A DNA stretch of 64,000 nucleotides from Dryocola boscaweniae (GCF_025215095.1 NZ_JALHAP010000080.1:186001-250000), one strand, 5' to 3'; shown: positions 43,849 to 57,334, counted from the stretch's first letter. Program-made: numbers and translations. The notes: a model not told the origin generated them from the letters alone.

Positions 43849-44619
43849 ATGAATAACAACGTATTCCCGAATAAATTCAAGGCCGCGCTCGCGGCTCGCC
43901 AGACGCAAATCGGCTGCTGGTCGGCGTTAGCTAACCCTATCAGCACCGAAGTGCTTGGACTTGCCGGGTTCGACTGGATTGTGCTGGACGGCGAACACGC
44001 TCCAAACGATATCACTACGTTTATTCCGCAGCTTATGGCGCTCACCGGCAGCCATAGCGCCCCGGTTGTTCGAGCGCCAACTAACGATCCTGTAGTGATC
44101 AAGCGCCTGCTGGATATCGGCTTTTATAACTTCCTGATCCCGTTTGTGGAAACTAGCGAGGAGGCAGCGTTGGCCGTCGCTTCAACCCGTTATCCGCCAG
44201 AAGGTATTCGCGGCGTGTCGGTTTCACACCGCAGTAACGGTTATGGCACCGTAGTGGATTACTTCAGGCTGGTGAACCAGAACATCACTGTTCTGGTGCA
44301 AATCGAAAGTCAGGAAGGCGTTGATAACCTGGACGCGATTGCGGCAACCGAAGGCGTTGACGGCATTTTTGTTGGCCCTGGAGATTTATCTGCCGCGCTG
44401 GGCTATCTCGGAAATCCTTCCCATCCGGAAGTGCAAAGCGTTATCCAGCATATTTTTGCTCGCGCTAAAGCATTCGGTAAGCCAGCAGGAATTCTGGCGC
44501 CGGTTGAAGCCGACGCCAGGCGTTATCTGGAATGGGGCGCGACTTTTGTGGCCGTTGGCAGCGACCTTGGCGTTTTTCGCACGGCCACCCAGAAGCTATG
44601 CGACCAGTTTAAAAAATAA
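43849..44619 (+). CDS. garL: 5-keto-4-deoxy-D-glucarate aldolase GarL
   Basis: GarL cleaves 5-keto-4-deoxy-D-glucarate to pyruvate and tartronate semialdehyde; it is a class II metal-dependent HpcH/HpaI-family aldolase. The frame is open from 43792, but the conserved start is ATG 43849 ([14 protein letters not shown]), giving 256 residues as in E. coli. Motifs include [10 protein letters not shown] and [10 protein letters not shown] ... [17 protein letters not shown]. It is now the first intact gene of the gar unit, because garP upstream is destroyed. Confidence 0.95.
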   Translation: MNNNVFPNKFKAALAARQTQIGCWSALANPISTEVLGLAGFDWIVLDGEHAPNDITTFIPQLMALTGSHSAPVVRAPTNDPVVIKRLLDIGFYNFLIPFVETSEEAALAVASTRYPPEGIRGVSVSHRSNGYGTVVDYFRLVNQNITVLVQIESQEGVDNLDAIAATEGVDGIFVGPGDLSAALGYLGNPSHPEVQSVIQHIFARAKAFGKPAGILAPVEADARRYLEWGATFVAVGSDLGVFRTATQKLCDQFKK

Positions 44620-44650
44620 CTTCCACCCGTAAAAACGAGAGAGTAAAGCT

Positions 44651-45544
44651 ATGACGCTGAAAGTTGGGTTTATTGGCCTGGGGATTATGGGCAAACCAAT
44701 GAGTAAAAACCTCATCAAAGCCGGTTATTCCCTGGTGGTTGCCGACCGTAATGCAGAGGTGATTGCTGAAGTGATTGCCGCTGGCGCAGAAACTGCCGCT
44801 ACCCCAAAGGATATTGCCGAGCAGTGTGATGTGATAATCACCATGCTGCCGAATTCCCCGCATGTGAAGGAAGTCGCGCTGGGTGAAAACGGTATTATCG
44901 ACGGGGCAAAACCGGGCACCGTGGTTATCGATATGAGTTCAATCGCGCCGCTGGCGAGCCGTGAAATAAGCGAAGCGTTGAAAGCTAAAGGTATCGATAT
45001 GCTGGACGCGCCGGTCAGTGGCGGCGAGCCAAAAGCTATCGACGGCACCTTGTCCGTGATGGTCGGCGGCGATAAAGCGATATTTGATAAGTATTACGAT
45101 TTGCTCAAAGCGATGGCGGGCTCTGTGGTGCATACCGGTGATATCGGTGCGGGCAACGTGACCAAACTGGCAAACCAGGTGATTGTCGCGCTGAATATTG
45201 CTGCAATGTCTGAAGCATTAGTGCTGGCAACCAAAGCAGGCGTGAATCCTGAATTAGTGTTCCAGGCGATTCGTGGCGGCCTTGCGGGCAGTACCGTTCT
45301 GGAAGCGAAGGCGCCGATGGTGATGGATCGTAATTTCAAGCCTGGTTTCCGTATCGATCTGCATATTAAAGATCTCGCGAATGCGCTGGATACTTCTCAT
45401 GGCGTGGGCGCTCAACTGCCATTAACCGCAACCGTCATGGAGATGATGCAGGCGCTGCGTGCTGACGGCCACGGTAATGACGATCACAGCGCAATTGCGT
45501 GTTATTACGAAAAACTGGCGAAAGTCGAAGTCGCAAAGTTTTGA
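44651..45544 (+). CDS. garR: Tartronate semialdehyde reductase GarR
   Basis: GarR reduces tartronate semialdehyde to D-glycerate with NAD(P)H. The 297-residue protein of the 3-hydroxyisobutyrate dehydrogenase family has the Rossmann motif GLGIMGKPM, substrate site DAPVSGGEPKA, and catalytic lysine in GNVTKLANQ. It follows garL by 31 nt. A hairpin plus T tract after it may reduce transcription into garK. Confidence 0.96.
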   Translation: MTLKVGFIGLGIMGKPMSKNLIKAGYSLVVADRNAEVIAEVIAAGAETAATPKDIAEQCDVIITMLPNSPHVKEVALGENGIIDGAKPGTVVIDMSSIAPLASREISEALKAKGIDMLDAPVSGGEPKAIDGTLSVMVGGDKAIFDKYYDLLKAMAGSVVHTGDIGAGNVTKLANQVIVALNIAAMSEALVLATKAGVNPELVFQAIRGGLAGSTVLEAKAPMVMDRNFKPGFRIDLHIKDLANALDTSHGVGAQLPLTATVMEMMQALRADGHGNDDHSAIACYYEKLAKVEVAKF

Positions 45545-45547
45545 GAT

Positions 45548-45571
45548 GGGCGCCATGCGCGCCCTGTTTTT
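45548..45571 (+). terminator. Terminator-like hairpin between garR and garK
   Basis: GGGCGC / GCGCCC stem with a CATGC loop, followed by TGTTTTT. It begins 4 nt after the garR stop codon and could act as an attenuator within the operon. Confidence 0.6.
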
Positions 45572-45598
45572 CTCAGGCCGAATCAGGCATGGATTATT

Positions 45599-46744
45599 AT
45601 GAAAATCGTTATCGCACCTGACTCTTATAAAGAAAGTCTTTCAGCGCTCGACGTGGCGCAGGCTATCGAAAAGGGATTTCGTGAAATTTTTCCTGATGCC
45701 CTGTATATATCGGTGCCCGTTGCAGATGGTGGGGAAGGTACCGTCGATGCCATGATCGGCGCAACCCAGGGTTCTAAGATGGCTACGACGGTCACCGGGC
45801 CGCTGGGTGAACCCGTGACGGCCTGTTGGGGCATGTCTGGCGATGGCAAAACTGCGTTTATCGAGATGGCGGAAGCCAGCGGACTTGCGCTCGTGCCCAG
45901 TGAGAAACGCAATCCGCTGGTTACCACGTCGCACGGCACCGGGGAGCTAATTTTATGTGCTCTGGATAATGGCGCGCGCAATATCATTATTGGCATCGGC
46001 GGCAGTGCAACCAACGATGGCGGCGCTGGAATGATGCAGGCGCTGGGCGCAAGACTGGCTGATGCGAATGGCAAGGAAGTCAGCCCGGGCGGCGGCAGCC
46101 TTCTGAGCCTGAACAGCATTGATATTTCCGGGCTGGATAAGCGTCTGGAAAGCTGTGTGATTAACGTGGCATGCGATGTAACCAACCCATTGATTGGCGA
46201 TAACGGCGCATCCCGTATCTTTGGACCGCAGAAAGGCGCCAGCGAAGCCATGATTGTCGAGTTAGACAGGAATCTGGCGCATTTTGCGGACGTGATAAAA
46301 AAACATTTGCGCATAGATGTGAGAAACGCGCCGGGTGCGGGTGCAGCAGGCGGCATGGGCGCGGCGTTAATGGCTTTCCTCGGGGCTAACTTACGCAGCG
46401 GCGTTGAGATTGTTACCGAAGCCCTGAATCTGGAAGAGCACATACATGACTGCTCGCTGGTGGTGACTGGCGAAGGGCGTATGGACAGCCAAAGCATTCG
46501 CGGAAAAGTCCCCATAGGCGTTGCGGCAGTAGCAAAGAAATACCGCAAGCCCGTGATTGGTATTGCCGGCTCGCTGAGCAAAGATGTTGCGGTTGTGCAT
46601 CAGTACGGTATTGATGCGGTGTTCAGCGTGCTGCATAGCGTTAGCACGCTGGATGAGGCTTTGAAAAACGCTTCTGAAAATATTTACCGCGCTTCGCGCG
46701 ATATTGCCGCGACGGTTGCTATCGGCATGAGAACTACCGTTTAA
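45599..46744 (+). CDS. garK: Glycerate 2-kinase GarK
   Basis: GarK phosphorylates D-glycerate to 2-phosphoglycerate, joining galactarate/glucarate breakdown to lower glycolysis. The 381-residue class I glycerate kinase matches E. coli in length and sequence (MKIVIAPDSYKESLSALDVA, VADGGEGTVDAM, GAGAAGGMGAALMAFLGA). It is followed by the rnpB promoter, as in E. coli. Confidence 0.96.
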   Translation: MKIVIAPDSYKESLSALDVAQAIEKGFREIFPDALYISVPVADGGEGTVDAMIGATQGSKMATTVTGPLGEPVTACWGMSGDGKTAFIEMAEASGLALVPSEKRNPLVTTSHGTGELILCALDNGARNIIIGIGGSATNDGGAGMMQALGARLADANGKEVSPGGGSLLSLNSIDISGLDKRLESCVINVACDVTNPLIGDNGASRIFGPQKGASEAMIVELDRNLAHFADVIKKHLRIDVRNAPGAGAAGGMGAALMAFLGANLRSGVEIVTEALNLEEHIHDCSLVVTGEGRMDSQSIRGKVPIGVAAVAKKYRKPVIGIAGSLSKDVAVVHQYGIDAVFSVLHSVSTLDEALKNASENIYRASRDIAATVAIGMRTTV

Positions 46745-46750
46745 GTCAGC

Positions 46751-46779
46751 GTGACATGGGCGCGCAAACCCTCTATACT
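46751..46779 (+). promoter_or_regulatory. rnpB promoter
   Basis: -35 GTGACA (46751-46756), 17-nt spacer, and -10 TATACT (46774-46779). The RNA start at 46787 is 7 nt past the -10 box. The GC-rich stretch between them resembles the stringent discriminator of stable RNA genes. Confidence 0.85.
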
Positions 46780-46786
46780 TCGCGCC

Positions 46787-47165
<379 letters not shown>

Positions 47166-47173
47166 TTTCACAG

Positions 47174-47197
47174 AACCCCGCTCCGGCGGGGTTTTTG
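47174..47197 (+). terminator. rnpB terminator (first copy)
   Basis: An 8-bp stem AACCCCGC / GCGGGGTT with a TCCG loop followed by TTTTGCTT. An imperfect second copy lies at 47282-47305. Confidence 0.9.
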
Positions 47198-47343
47198 CTT
47201 ATGGCGCCGGTCGGATGAATGACTGTCCACGACACTCTTCATAAAAGAAAGCGGCTTAATGGTCAGCTTCAACTCTTTACAAAACCCCGCTCCGGCGGAG
47301 TTTTTGCTTGTAGGACAGGGAAGATGATTGACGATTTTCGAGG

Positions 47344-47607
47344 CTACTTCTTACGCATCAACAAAGAACGGTCGATAAACGCATTCGTCACTGGATCAAA
47401 ATAACGTGAGGGCCAGATTTCCCATGGCTGCGTTTCCAGAGCTTTCGCAATAATCTGTTCACCTTTGGGCCAGGGACGAGTCAATGCATTCGCTAAGGTG
47501 GCTGAATTTAGCCCCGCTTTGCGCGATTCTGCCGCAAGCGATGTTCCCCGCTTGCGAAGCCCTGCAATGATGTCGGCAGGATGCCAGTCCGTCCGTTTGT
47601 TATCCAT
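47344..47607 (-). CDS. sfsB: Ner-like DNA-binding regulator SfsB (Nlp)
   Basis: SfsB is a small Ner-phage-repressor-like DNA-binding protein linked in E. coli to maltose gene expression. ATG 47607 follows GGAGGA and gives 87 residues; the longer frame from 47631 adds unconserved residues. Conserved core: DWHPADIIAGLRKRGTS, then AGLNSATLANALTRPWPKGE (helix-turn-helix). E. coli has it between ispB and murA; here rnpB, not murA, lies on its far side. Confidence 0.93.
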   Translation of the reverse strand: MDNKRTDWHPADIIAGLRKRGTSLAAESRKAGLNSATLANALTRPWPKGEQIIAKALETQPWEIWPSRYFDPVTNAFIDRSLLMRKK

Positions 47608-47838
47608 TTTTCCTCCCTGTGGCAAACTCATTTCCTGTTGTGTTTAAATTTCATTTGGAATTTATAGCACAAAAGTATTCAATAATTTCCAATAAAAATT
47701 TAGATTGCTCAAATATGTGTTTTAATACACAAAATTGTTGAAAATGGGTGCGTATTTGTTGCAGAGCAGGAAGGTTTAAGACAGTTAAAGTGATTTTATT
47801 GGAATTTTTACGCGCCATTAAATGGCGCGTAACAGAGG

Positions 47839-48810
47839 TTATCGATCTCGCTGTACAGCCATATGCGCCAAAGCCACTAAAGCTTCTTTATGCTCGCTTT
47901 CTGGCAAGACCCCAAGAGCCGCAATGGCTTTATCGGCTTCTTGTTCCGCGCGAAGGCGCGTCCATTCCAGCGAACCGCAGGCAGCCATGGTATCCAGAAC
48001 CGGCTGCAGCAAATGGCGGCCATTACCTTGCTCGATGGCTTCACGAATCATCCGGGCTTGTTCTGGCGTACCATTGCGCATGGCGTGCAACAAAGGCAGC
48101 GTTGGTTTGCCTTCGTTAAGGTCATCTCCCACGTTTTTGCCCAGCGTTTGTCCATCCGCGCTGTAATCCAGTAAATCATCTATTAGCTGGAAGGCAGTGC
48201 CAAGGTAGCGACCATAATCCTGTAAGGCTTGCTCTTGCTCATCGGCGGCGTCGGCCAAAATTCCGGAGCACTGCGCCGCCGCTTCGAATAAACGCGCGGT
48301 TTTACTGTAAATCACACGCATGTAGCTCTCTTCCGTGATGTCCGGGTCATTACAGTTCATCAACTGCAAAACTTCCCCTTCAGCTATCACGTTGACTGCT
48401 TCTGACATCACTTCGAGAACTTTCAGTGAGCCTAGCTGCGTCATCATCTGGAAGGCGCGAGTGTAGATAAAGTCTCCTACCAAAACGCTTGCCGCATTAC
48501 CAAACGCCGCGTTGGCCGTTGCTTTGCCACGACGCATGTCTGATTCGTCGACCACATCGTCATGGAGCAGCGTGGCGGTGTGAATAAACTCGATCAGCGC
48601 AGCAATATTGATATGCGCATTGCCTTTATAGCCGAGGGCTCGTGCGGCAAGTACCGCGATCATCGGGCGTATGCGTTTCCCGCCGCCGCTAACGATGTAA
48701 TAGCCTAACTGGTTGATCAATTGGACATCCGAATTTAATTGTTCAAGGATGACCGCGTTGACGCCCGCCATATCTTGCGCGGTTAACTCGTTAATTTTTT
48801 CTAAATTCAT
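47839..48810 (-). CDS. ispB: Octaprenyl diphosphate synthase IspB
   Basis: IspB builds the C40 side chain of ubiquinone and menaquinone by adding isopentenyl units to farnesyl diphosphate. The 323-residue protein (start MNLEKINELTAQDM at 48810) has both Asp-rich motifs, LLHDDVVDESD and LIDDLLD. The frame opens 11 codons earlier, but length and similarity favour 48810. It is divergent from rplU. Confidence 0.96.
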   Translation of the reverse strand: MNLEKINELTAQDMAGVNAVILEQLNSDVQLINQLGYYIVSGGGKRIRPMIAVLAARALGYKGNAHINIAALIEFIHTATLLHDDVVDESDMRRGKATANAAFGNAASVLVGDFIYTRAFQMMTQLGSLKVLEVMSEAVNVIAEGEVLQLMNCNDPDITEESYMRVIYSKTARLFEAAAQCSGILADAADEQEQALQDYGRYLGTAFQLIDDLLDYSADGQTLGKNVGDDLNEGKPTLPLLHAMRNGTPEQARMIREAIEQGNGRHLLQPVLDTMAACGSLEWTRLRAEQEADKAIAALGVLPESEHKEALVALAHMAVQRDR

Positions 48811-49014
48811 CGCAAAAGTCTGGCTTACAGTCCTGTTTACCACATGTTGTTATGGAATAACGTGGAGGTAGAGAAGTGATAATGTAGTACAGATTGTACT
48901 GAAAAAACGAGGCAGATAAACGTTGTGTGTGACGTTGCGTTTTTTTTCTACGCGTATGCATAAACGGGCTTGTCAAATGCTCCGTGTTTGCGTAATATTC
49001 GCGCCCTATTGTGA

Positions 49015-49383
<369 letters not shown>

Positions 49384-49401
49384 TACAGAGGAGCAGATTA
49401 A

Positions 49402-49659
<258 letters not shown>

Positions 49660-49685
49660 GTTTTTCGCGTCCCGGTAACGGATTG

Positions 49686-49714
49686 AAGCCCCGCAACACG
49701 TTGCGGGGCTTTTT
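49686..49714 (+). terminator. Terminator after rpmA
   Basis: A 12-bp stem AAGCCCCGCAAC / GTTGCGGGGCTT followed by TTTT. Confidence 0.93.
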
Positions 49715-49759
49715 ACATTCTGAGCCCGGCAAATTAATGAAGTACCAGGGAACTTCAGC

Positions 49760-51914
<2,155 letters not shown>

Positions 51915-51929
51915 TCAAAACAGTAAAAA

Positions 51930-51956
51930 GGGCCGGTATTTCCGGCCCTTTTTTTT
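51930..51956 (+). terminator. Terminator after obgE
   Basis: Stem GGGCCGG / CCGGCCC with a TATTT loop and an 8-T tail; A residues upstream would let it act also on the opposite strand, after dacB. Confidence 0.92.
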
Positions 51957-51988
51957 GTATGCGGTTGATTAACCATCGGTTTGATGGC

Positions 51989-53422
51989 TTAGTTATTCTG
52001 ATAAACATCCTTATAAAGACGGCTTTCAAAGCGTACTAACGGGATGCGGCGATTACGTTGGTCGGCAGGCTCTACGGCATAACCGGATAGATACTGCACA
52101 AAGGCCATCCGCTGACCGCTGGCAGTTGTAATGAAACCAGCCAGGTTATATACCCCTTGCAGCGAACCTGTTTTCGCCGACACTTTGCCATCAACGCCAG
52201 CCTGGTGAAGACCGGCACGGTATTGCAGTGAGCCGTCATAGCCCGCGAGCGGCAGCATGGAGATAAAGTTTAGCTGGCTGTCGTTTTGCGCAATGTATTG
52301 CAGCACCTGCATCATGGTGGCCGGTGAAATCAAGTTATGGCGAGATAGGCCAGAGCCGTCCACCACGATAGTGTTACCTAAATTAACGCCTGCCTTTTGG
52401 CTCAAAATTTGACGTACGGCATCTGCGCCAGCGCGCCAGGTGCCCGGTACGCCGAAACGATTATGTCCAATGGTGCGAAAGACGGTATCGGCAATCATGT
52501 TGTCCGACTTTTTGAGCATGATTTTTAGCAGGTCGTGCAGTGGGGCTGATTCTTTACTGGCGATAACCGTGCCCGGTGTATTCACCTGTGTCTGGCGCAG
52601 TAAAGTGCCGCTATAGGTAATGCCCGCTTCTTTAAGTTCAGCTTTTAGAATGGCGCCGGCGTAGCTTGCGCCGTCCTGAATGGCAAACGCCAGCGGGAGA
52701 GGATCTGCGCGCTGCGTCATACAGCCGGTCAAAGTGAAACGATTAAGATCGCCAGGCACAACGTCCAGTTCGCAATATTGCGCATCCGGCGAGCCTTTGG
52801 CGAGCGTTCTTACCTGGCTATTCATAAGTACCGGGTAATAGGATGCGATACGAACAAAAGCCAAATCGTCAGGTTTCGGGGCGCTGTAGAGTGAAATGGA
52901 GAAGCAATTTCGGTCGACGATGGCTGCCGCAGGCGGTGCGCTGAAGCACTGAGTCATATCATTCCATGGCCAGCCAGGCGCCTTGTCGTGGCTCGCAAAA
53001 ACGGAAGTATCAATCAATACATTTCCCTGAATTTGCTGGACGCCGGACTTTTTCAGCACCGCTACCATGTTGCGAATATCCTGGCGTTTTAGCGTAGGAT
53101 CGCCGCCAAATCGCGCCACAAGGTCGCCATTTAGCACACCATTGCTGACTTGCGCATGGCTTTCAAGCGTGGTGGTAAAGCGGAAATCCGGCCCAAGCTG
53201 CAGCAGGGCTGCCAGCGCCGTAATCACTTTCTGCGTGCTGGCAGGCAGCGCCATTTGCTGACTGTGATAGTCAATCGACGGGGTTTGAGCACCAACTTTC
53301 TGCACCATCAACGCCAGGTTCGCCCCCGCAGGTAACTGGGAAGTGTACTCTTCAACGTTGGCGGCCTGAACATTCAATATCACTGCACTGGTCAATCCAA
53401 TGACAAATCTAAAAAATCGCAT
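51989..53422 (-). CDS. dacB: D-alanyl-D-alanine carboxypeptidase/endopeptidase PBP4
   Basis: PBP4 trims and hydrolyses D-Ala-meso-DAP crosslinks in the periplasm. The 477-residue precursor has a signal peptide (FVIGLTSAVILNVQAA) and the penicillin-binding motifs: SxxK in PASTQKV, SxN in KKSDNM, and KTG in VSAKTGSLQG. It lies opposite obgE and divergent from greA. Confidence 0.96.
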   Translation of the reverse strand: MRFFRFVIGLTSAVILNVQAANVEEYTSQLPAGANLALMVQKVGAQTPSIDYHSQQMALPASTQKVITALAALLQLGPDFRFTTTLESHAQVSNGVLNGDLVARFGGDPTLKRQDIRNMVAVLKKSGVQQIQGNVLIDTSVFASHDKAPGWPWNDMTQCFSAPPAAAIVDRNCFSISLYSAPKPDDLAFVRIASYYPVLMNSQVRTLAKGSPDAQYCELDVVPGDLNRFTLTGCMTQRADPLPLAFAIQDGASYAGAILKAELKEAGITYSGTLLRQTQVNTPGTVIASKESAPLHDLLKIMLKKSDNMIADTVFRTIGHNRFGVPGTWRAGADAVRQILSQKAGVNLGNTIVVDGSGLSRHNLISPATMMQVLQYIAQNDSQLNFISMLPLAGYDGSLQYRAGLHQAGVDGKVSAKTGSLQGVYNLAGFITTASGQRMAFVQYLSGYAVEPADQRNRRIPLVRFESRLYKDVYQNN

Positions 53423-53522
53423 AATCTCGCGGTAACAGCCTGGAAACGTGCAGCCATACTACGGTGCATCGCAGTGCAAAGTAAACGATGACCCTTATGG
53501 AACTCCAGGGTAAAATACGTAT

Positions 53523-53575
53523 CAAATTGAAAACCGTTCCTGACCTGGGGCTTTGCTCCGGGTCAGTTTTCTTTT
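53523..53575 (+). ncRNA. graL: GraL-like greA leader RNA
   Basis: A TAAAAT -10-like box (53511-53516) is followed by a hairpin CTGACCTGG / CCGGGTCAG (53540-53566, one G-U pair) and a T-rich tract, about 90 nt before greA. E. coli greA has such a leader, and its terminated short form is the small RNA GraL. The RNA ends are estimates from the -10 box and terminator. Confidence 0.55.
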
Positions 53576-53666
53576 ATTTGTTGTCAGGCAAATGCTCTGG
53601 CTATGCTCTTAAGTCAGCGCGGCTAAAGGCCGTACTGATCAGGACAGTTTTTAAGAGGTATAACAA

Positions 53667-54143
53667 ATGCAACCTATTCCGATGACACTACGTGGCGCAG
53701 AAAGATTACGTGAAGAACTCGATTTCCTGAAGTCGGTTCGTCGCCCGGAAATCATTGCCGCTATTGCCGATGCTCGTGAGCATGGCGATTTGAAAGAAAA
53801 CGCCGAATACCATGCGGCACGCGAGCAGCAGGGTTTTTGCGAAGGCCGTATTCAGGATATTGAAGCCAAGTTATCTAATGCTCAGGTTATCGATGTCACC
53901 AAAATGCCTAACAATGGCCGCGTGATTTTTGGTGCCACGGTGACCGTCCTGAACCTTGAGAATGATGAAGAGCAGACTTATCGCATCGTGGGCGATGATG
54001 AGGCTGATTTTAAACAGAATCTGATCTCTGTGAATTCACCTATCGCTCGCGGTCTGGTGGGAAAAGAGCAGGATGATGTTGTGGTGATCCGCACACCCGG
54101 CGGCGATGTCGAATTCGAAATCGTGAAGGTGGAGTATTTATAA
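53667..54143 (+). CDS. greA: Transcription elongation factor GreA
   Basis: GreA enters the RNA polymerase secondary channel and stimulates cleavage of backtracked RNA. The 158 residues match E. coli: N-terminal coiled coil ([20 protein letters not shown]) with the acidic tip around [17 protein letters not shown], then the globular C-domain. The start codon ATG 53667 follows AAGAGGT. Confidence 0.97.
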   Translation: MQPIPMTLRGAERLREELDFLKSVRRPEIIAAIADAREHGDLKENAEYHAAREQQGFCEGRIQDIEAKLSNAQVIDVTKMPNNGRVIFGATVTVLNLENDEEQTYRIVGDDEADFKQNLISVNSPIARGLVGKEQDDVVVIRTPGGDVEFEIVKVEYL

Positions 54144-54189
54144 TTTCTGCTACGCTGATTGCCGGCGTGGCGTATTGTAAAGAAAGGAA

Positions 54190-54210
54190 AAAGGCCGCAT
54201 AGCGGCCTTT
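54190..54210. terminator. Bidirectional terminator between greA and yhbY
   Basis: A 9-bp stem AAAGGCCGC / GCGGCCTTT with an ATA loop and A/T tracts on both sides. Confidence 0.88.
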
Positions 54211-54249
54211 TATCAACTAACAGAGCGTGGCATTTTGCACACTCTGCGT

Positions 54250-54549
54250 TTATTTCGGCAGAGAAATTTTGCGCTCTTTCTCTTTCGATGGGCGATACAG
54301 CACCAGCGTTTTACCGATGACCTGTACATTACAGGCGCCGGTTTCCCGCACGATGGCATCCACGATTAAGGCTTTAGTCTCACGATCTTCCGTTGCGACT
54401 TTGACCTTGATTAACTCATGGTGCTCAAGTGCTTGTTCAATCTCGGCCAGTACCCCTTCGGTCAAACCATTATTGCCCAGCATAACTACTGGCTTGAGTG
54501 GATGAGCAAGACCTTTCAGGTGCTGTTTTTGTTTAGTACTCAGATTCAT
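54250..54549 (-). CDS. yhbY: Ribosome-associated CRM-domain RNA-binding protein YhbY
   Basis: This 99-residue CRM-domain protein associates with pre-50S particles. The motif GNNGLTEGVLAEIEQAL and the C-terminal GKTLVLYRPSKEKERK are characteristic. It is divergent from rlmE, as in E. coli. Confidence 0.95.
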   Translation of the reverse strand: MNLSTKQKQHLKGLAHPLKPVVMLGNNGLTEGVLAEIEQALEHHELIKVKVATEDRETKALIVDAIVRETGACNVQVIGKTLVLYRPSKEKERKISLPK

Positions 54550-54675
54550 CGTATTATTTGCTTACGTTGGGATTGAAAACGGTTCATTCTACCGCCATCT
54601 CCAGTGTATCGCCAAATCGGCTGTGCTGATTTTTTAACAGTCTGCCACTCACGATGAACAAAGTTGGAAATTGAG

Positions 54676-55305
54676 ATGACAGGTAAAAAGCGTTCTGCCA
54701 GCTCCAGTCGCTGGCTGCAGGAACACTTTAGCGATAAATATGTACTTCAGGCACAGAAAAAGGGGTTGCGTTCCCGTGCCTGGTTTAAACTTGATGAAAT
54801 ACAGCAAAGTGACAAACTTTTTAAGCCAGGAATGACGGTCGTCGATCTTGGCGCTGCTCCCGGAGGCTGGTCACAGTACGTTGTGACAGAGATCGGGAAT
54901 CAAGGGCGAATCATTGCTTGCGATCTTTTACCAATGGATCCTATCGTTGGTGTGGACTTCCTTCAGGGCGATTTTCGTGATGAATTAGTCGTCAAGGCCC
55001 TGCTGGATCGTGTTGGTGACAGTAAAGTTCAGGTTGTCATGTCAGATATGGCGCCAAACATGAGCGGGACACCGGCAGTAGATATTCCTCGCGCTATGTA
55101 TCTGGTAGAACTGGCACTGGAAATGTGCCGTGATGTTCTGGCGCCGGGCGGAAGTTTTGTAGTGAAAGTGTTTCAAGGCGAAGGTTTCGATGAATACCTG
55201 CGAGAAATTCGCTCCCTGTTTACGAAGGTTAAAGTTCGTAAACCGGACTCTTCTCGTGCCCGCTCACGTGAAGTGTACATTGTAGCGACCGGGCGCAAAG
55301 TATAG
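54676..55305 (+). CDS. rlmE: 23S rRNA (uridine2552-2'-O)-methyltransferase RlmE
   Basis: RlmE (FtsJ/RrmJ) methylates U2552 in the A loop late in 50S assembly. ATG 54676 ([18 protein letters not shown]) gives 209 residues as in E. coli; a start four codons upstream is not conserved. SAM site [11 protein letters not shown] and the K-D-K-E tetrad regions ([33 protein letters not shown]) are intact. ftsH follows after 47 nt. Confidence 0.96.
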   Translation: MTGKKRSASSSRWLQEHFSDKYVLQAQKKGLRSRAWFKLDEIQQSDKLFKPGMTVVDLGAAPGGWSQYVVTEIGNQGRIIACDLLPMDPIVGVDFLQGDFRDELVVKALLDRVGDSKVQVVMSDMAPNMSGTPAVDIPRAMYLVELALEMCRDVLAPGGSFVVKVFQGEGFDEYLREIRSLFTKVKVRKPDSSRARSREVYIVATGRKV

Positions 55306-55352
55306 TACCCTGACGCTGTTTGTTAACACAGTTGTAATATGAGGTTAATCCC

Positions 55353-57299
55353 TTGAGTGACATGGCGAAAAACCTAATACTCTGGCTGGTCATCGCGGTT
55401 GTGCTGATGTCTGTGTTCCAGAGCTTTGGGCCCAGCGAGTCAAACGGCCGTAGAGTGGACTACTCCACTTTCCTGTCTGAAGTGAATCAGGACCAGGTTC
55501 GCGAAGCGCGTATCAATGGACGTGAAATCAACGTTACCAAGAAAGATAGTAACCGATACACGACTTATATCCCTGTTAACGATCCCAAGCTGCTTGATAA
55601 TCTGCTGACCAAGAACGTTAAAGTGGTAGGCGAGCCGCCTGAAGAGCCAAGCTTGTTGGCTTCTATCTTTATTTCCTGGTTCCCAATGCTGTTGTTGATT
55701 GGGGTCTGGATCTTCTTTATGCGCCAAATGCAGGGCGGCGGTGGCAAAGGCGCCATGTCGTTCGGTAAGAGCAAGGCGCGTATGCTCACCGAAGACCAAA
55801 TCAAAACCACTTTTGCCGACGTCGCAGGTTGTGACGAAGCAAAAGAAGAGGTTGCTGAGTTGGTTGAGTACCTTCGTGAGCCGAGCCGTTTCCAGAAGCT
55901 GGGCGGTAAAATCCCGAAAGGCGTGCTGATGGTTGGCCCTCCGGGTACCGGTAAAACCCTGCTGGCGAAAGCCATCGCGGGTGAAGCGAAAGTACCGTTC
56001 TTTACCATTTCCGGTTCTGACTTTGTTGAAATGTTCGTTGGTGTGGGCGCATCTCGTGTGCGTGACATGTTCGAACAAGCGAAGAAAGCAGCCCCTTGCA
56101 TCATCTTCATCGATGAAATCGACGCCGTTGGCCGCCAGCGTGGCGCAGGCCTTGGCGGCGGTCACGATGAACGTGAGCAGACGCTGAACCAGATGCTGGT
56201 TGAAATGGATGGTTTCGAAGGTAACGAAGGTATTATTGTTATCGCCGCGACTAACCGTCCGGATGTTCTGGACCCAGCACTGCTGCGTCCAGGCCGCTTC
56301 GACCGTCAGGTTGTTGTAGGTCTGCCAGATGTGCGTGGTCGTGAGCAAATCCTGAAGGTGCATATGCGCCGCGTGCCTCTGGCACCCGATATCGATGCGG
56401 CAATCATTGCCCGCGGTACGCCGGGTTTCTCCGGTGCGGATCTTGCGAACCTCGTGAACGAAGCTGCTTTGTTTGCCGCTCGTGGCAACAAACGCGTGGT
56501 TTCGATGGTTGAATTCGAAAAAGCGAAAGACAAAATCATGATGGGTGCGGAACGTCGCTCCATGGTGATGACGGAAGCGCAGAAAGAATCCACCGCTTAT
56601 CACGAAGCAGGGCATGCGATTATTGGCCGTCTGGTACCTGAGCACGATCCGGTACACAAAGTCACCATTATCCCGCGTGGTCGTGCACTGGGTGTGACGT
56701 TCTTCCTGCCGGAAGGCGATGCAATCAGCGCCAGCCGCCAGAAATTGGAGAGCCAGATATCTACGCTGTACGGCGGTCGCCTTGCAGAAGAGATAATTTA
56801 TGGCGCAGAGCATGTTTCTACCGGTGCGTCCAACGACATTAAAGTCGCGACTTCCATCGCACGTAACATGGTGACCCAGTGGGGCTTCTCTGAAAAACTC
56901 GGTCCGTTGCTGTATGCGGAAGAAGAGGGTGAAGTGTTCCTGGGCCGCTCTGTAGCAAAAGCAAAACATATGTCCGATGAAACAGCACGTATCATCGATC
57001 AGGAAGTTAAGCTGCTTATCGAGCGTAACTATGCTCGAGCGCGCCAGCTTCTAAATGAAAACATGGATATTCTTCACACCATGAAAGACGCATTGATGAA
57101 GTATGAAACCATCGATGCGCCACAGATTGACGATCTGATGGCTCGCCGCGACGTGCGTCCGCCAGCGGGTTGGGAAGATTCCAGCAACGGCAACAACAAT
57201 TCTGACAACAACGGTACACCGAGTGCACCGCGTCCGGTCGATGAACCGCGTACGCCGAATCCGGGTAACACCATGTCAGAGCAGTTGGGCGATAAATAA
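55353..57299 (+). CDS. ftsH: ATP-dependent zinc metalloprotease FtsH
   Basis: FtsH is the essential membrane AAA+ protease that degrades LpxC, sigma-32, SecY and others. The start is TTG 55353, 7 nt after GAGGT; ATG 55362 is the alternative used in some annotations. The protein has two membrane segments flanking a periplasmic domain, Walker A GPPGTGKT, Walker B IIFIDEID, second region of homology [18 protein letters not shown], and zinc motif HEAGH near residue 417. The C-terminal tail is low-complexity (Asn/Asp/Pro) and differs slightly from E. coli. Confidence 0.97.
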   Translation: MSDMAKNLILWLVIAVVLMSVFQSFGPSESNGRRVDYSTFLSEVNQDQVREARINGREINVTKKDSNRYTTYIPVNDPKLLDNLLTKNVKVVGEPPEEPSLLASIFISWFPMLLLIGVWIFFMRQMQGGGGKGAMSFGKSKARMLTEDQIKTTFADVAGCDEAKEEVAELVEYLREPSRFQKLGGKIPKGVLMVGPPGTGKTLLAKAIAGEAKVPFFTISGSDFVEMFVGVGASRVRDMFEQAKKAAPCIIFIDEIDAVGRQRGAGLGGGHDEREQTLNQMLVEMDGFEGNEGIIVIAATNRPDVLDPALLRPGRFDRQVVVGLPDVRGREQILKVHMRRVPLAPDIDAAIIARGTPGFSGADLANLVNEAALFAARGNKRVVSMVEFEKAKDKIMMGAERRSMVMTEAQKESTAYHEAGHAIIGRLVPEHDPVHKVTIIPRGRALGVTFFLPEGDAISASRQKLESQISTLYGGRLAEEIIYGAEHVSTGASNDIKVATSIARNMVTQWGFSEKLGPLLYAEEEGEVFLGRSVAKAKHMSDETARIIDQEVKLLIERNYARARQLLNENMDILHTMKDALMKYETIDAPQIDDLMARRDVRPPAGWEDSSNGNNNSDNNGTPSAPRPVDEPRTPNPGNTMSEQLGDK

Positions 57300-57334
57300 G
57301 CCAGTCTGACCTATGTTTTTGCAGTAAATTATTC

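Noticed and set aside
45625..46581. 318-codon open frame antisense to garK
   Set aside because: Shadow frame rich in Ser, Pro and Ala; garK is fully conserved on the opposite strand.
55440..56969. 509-codon open frame antisense to ftsH
   Set aside because: Mirror of the ftsH codon pattern; rich in His, Phe and Arg with no family likeness.
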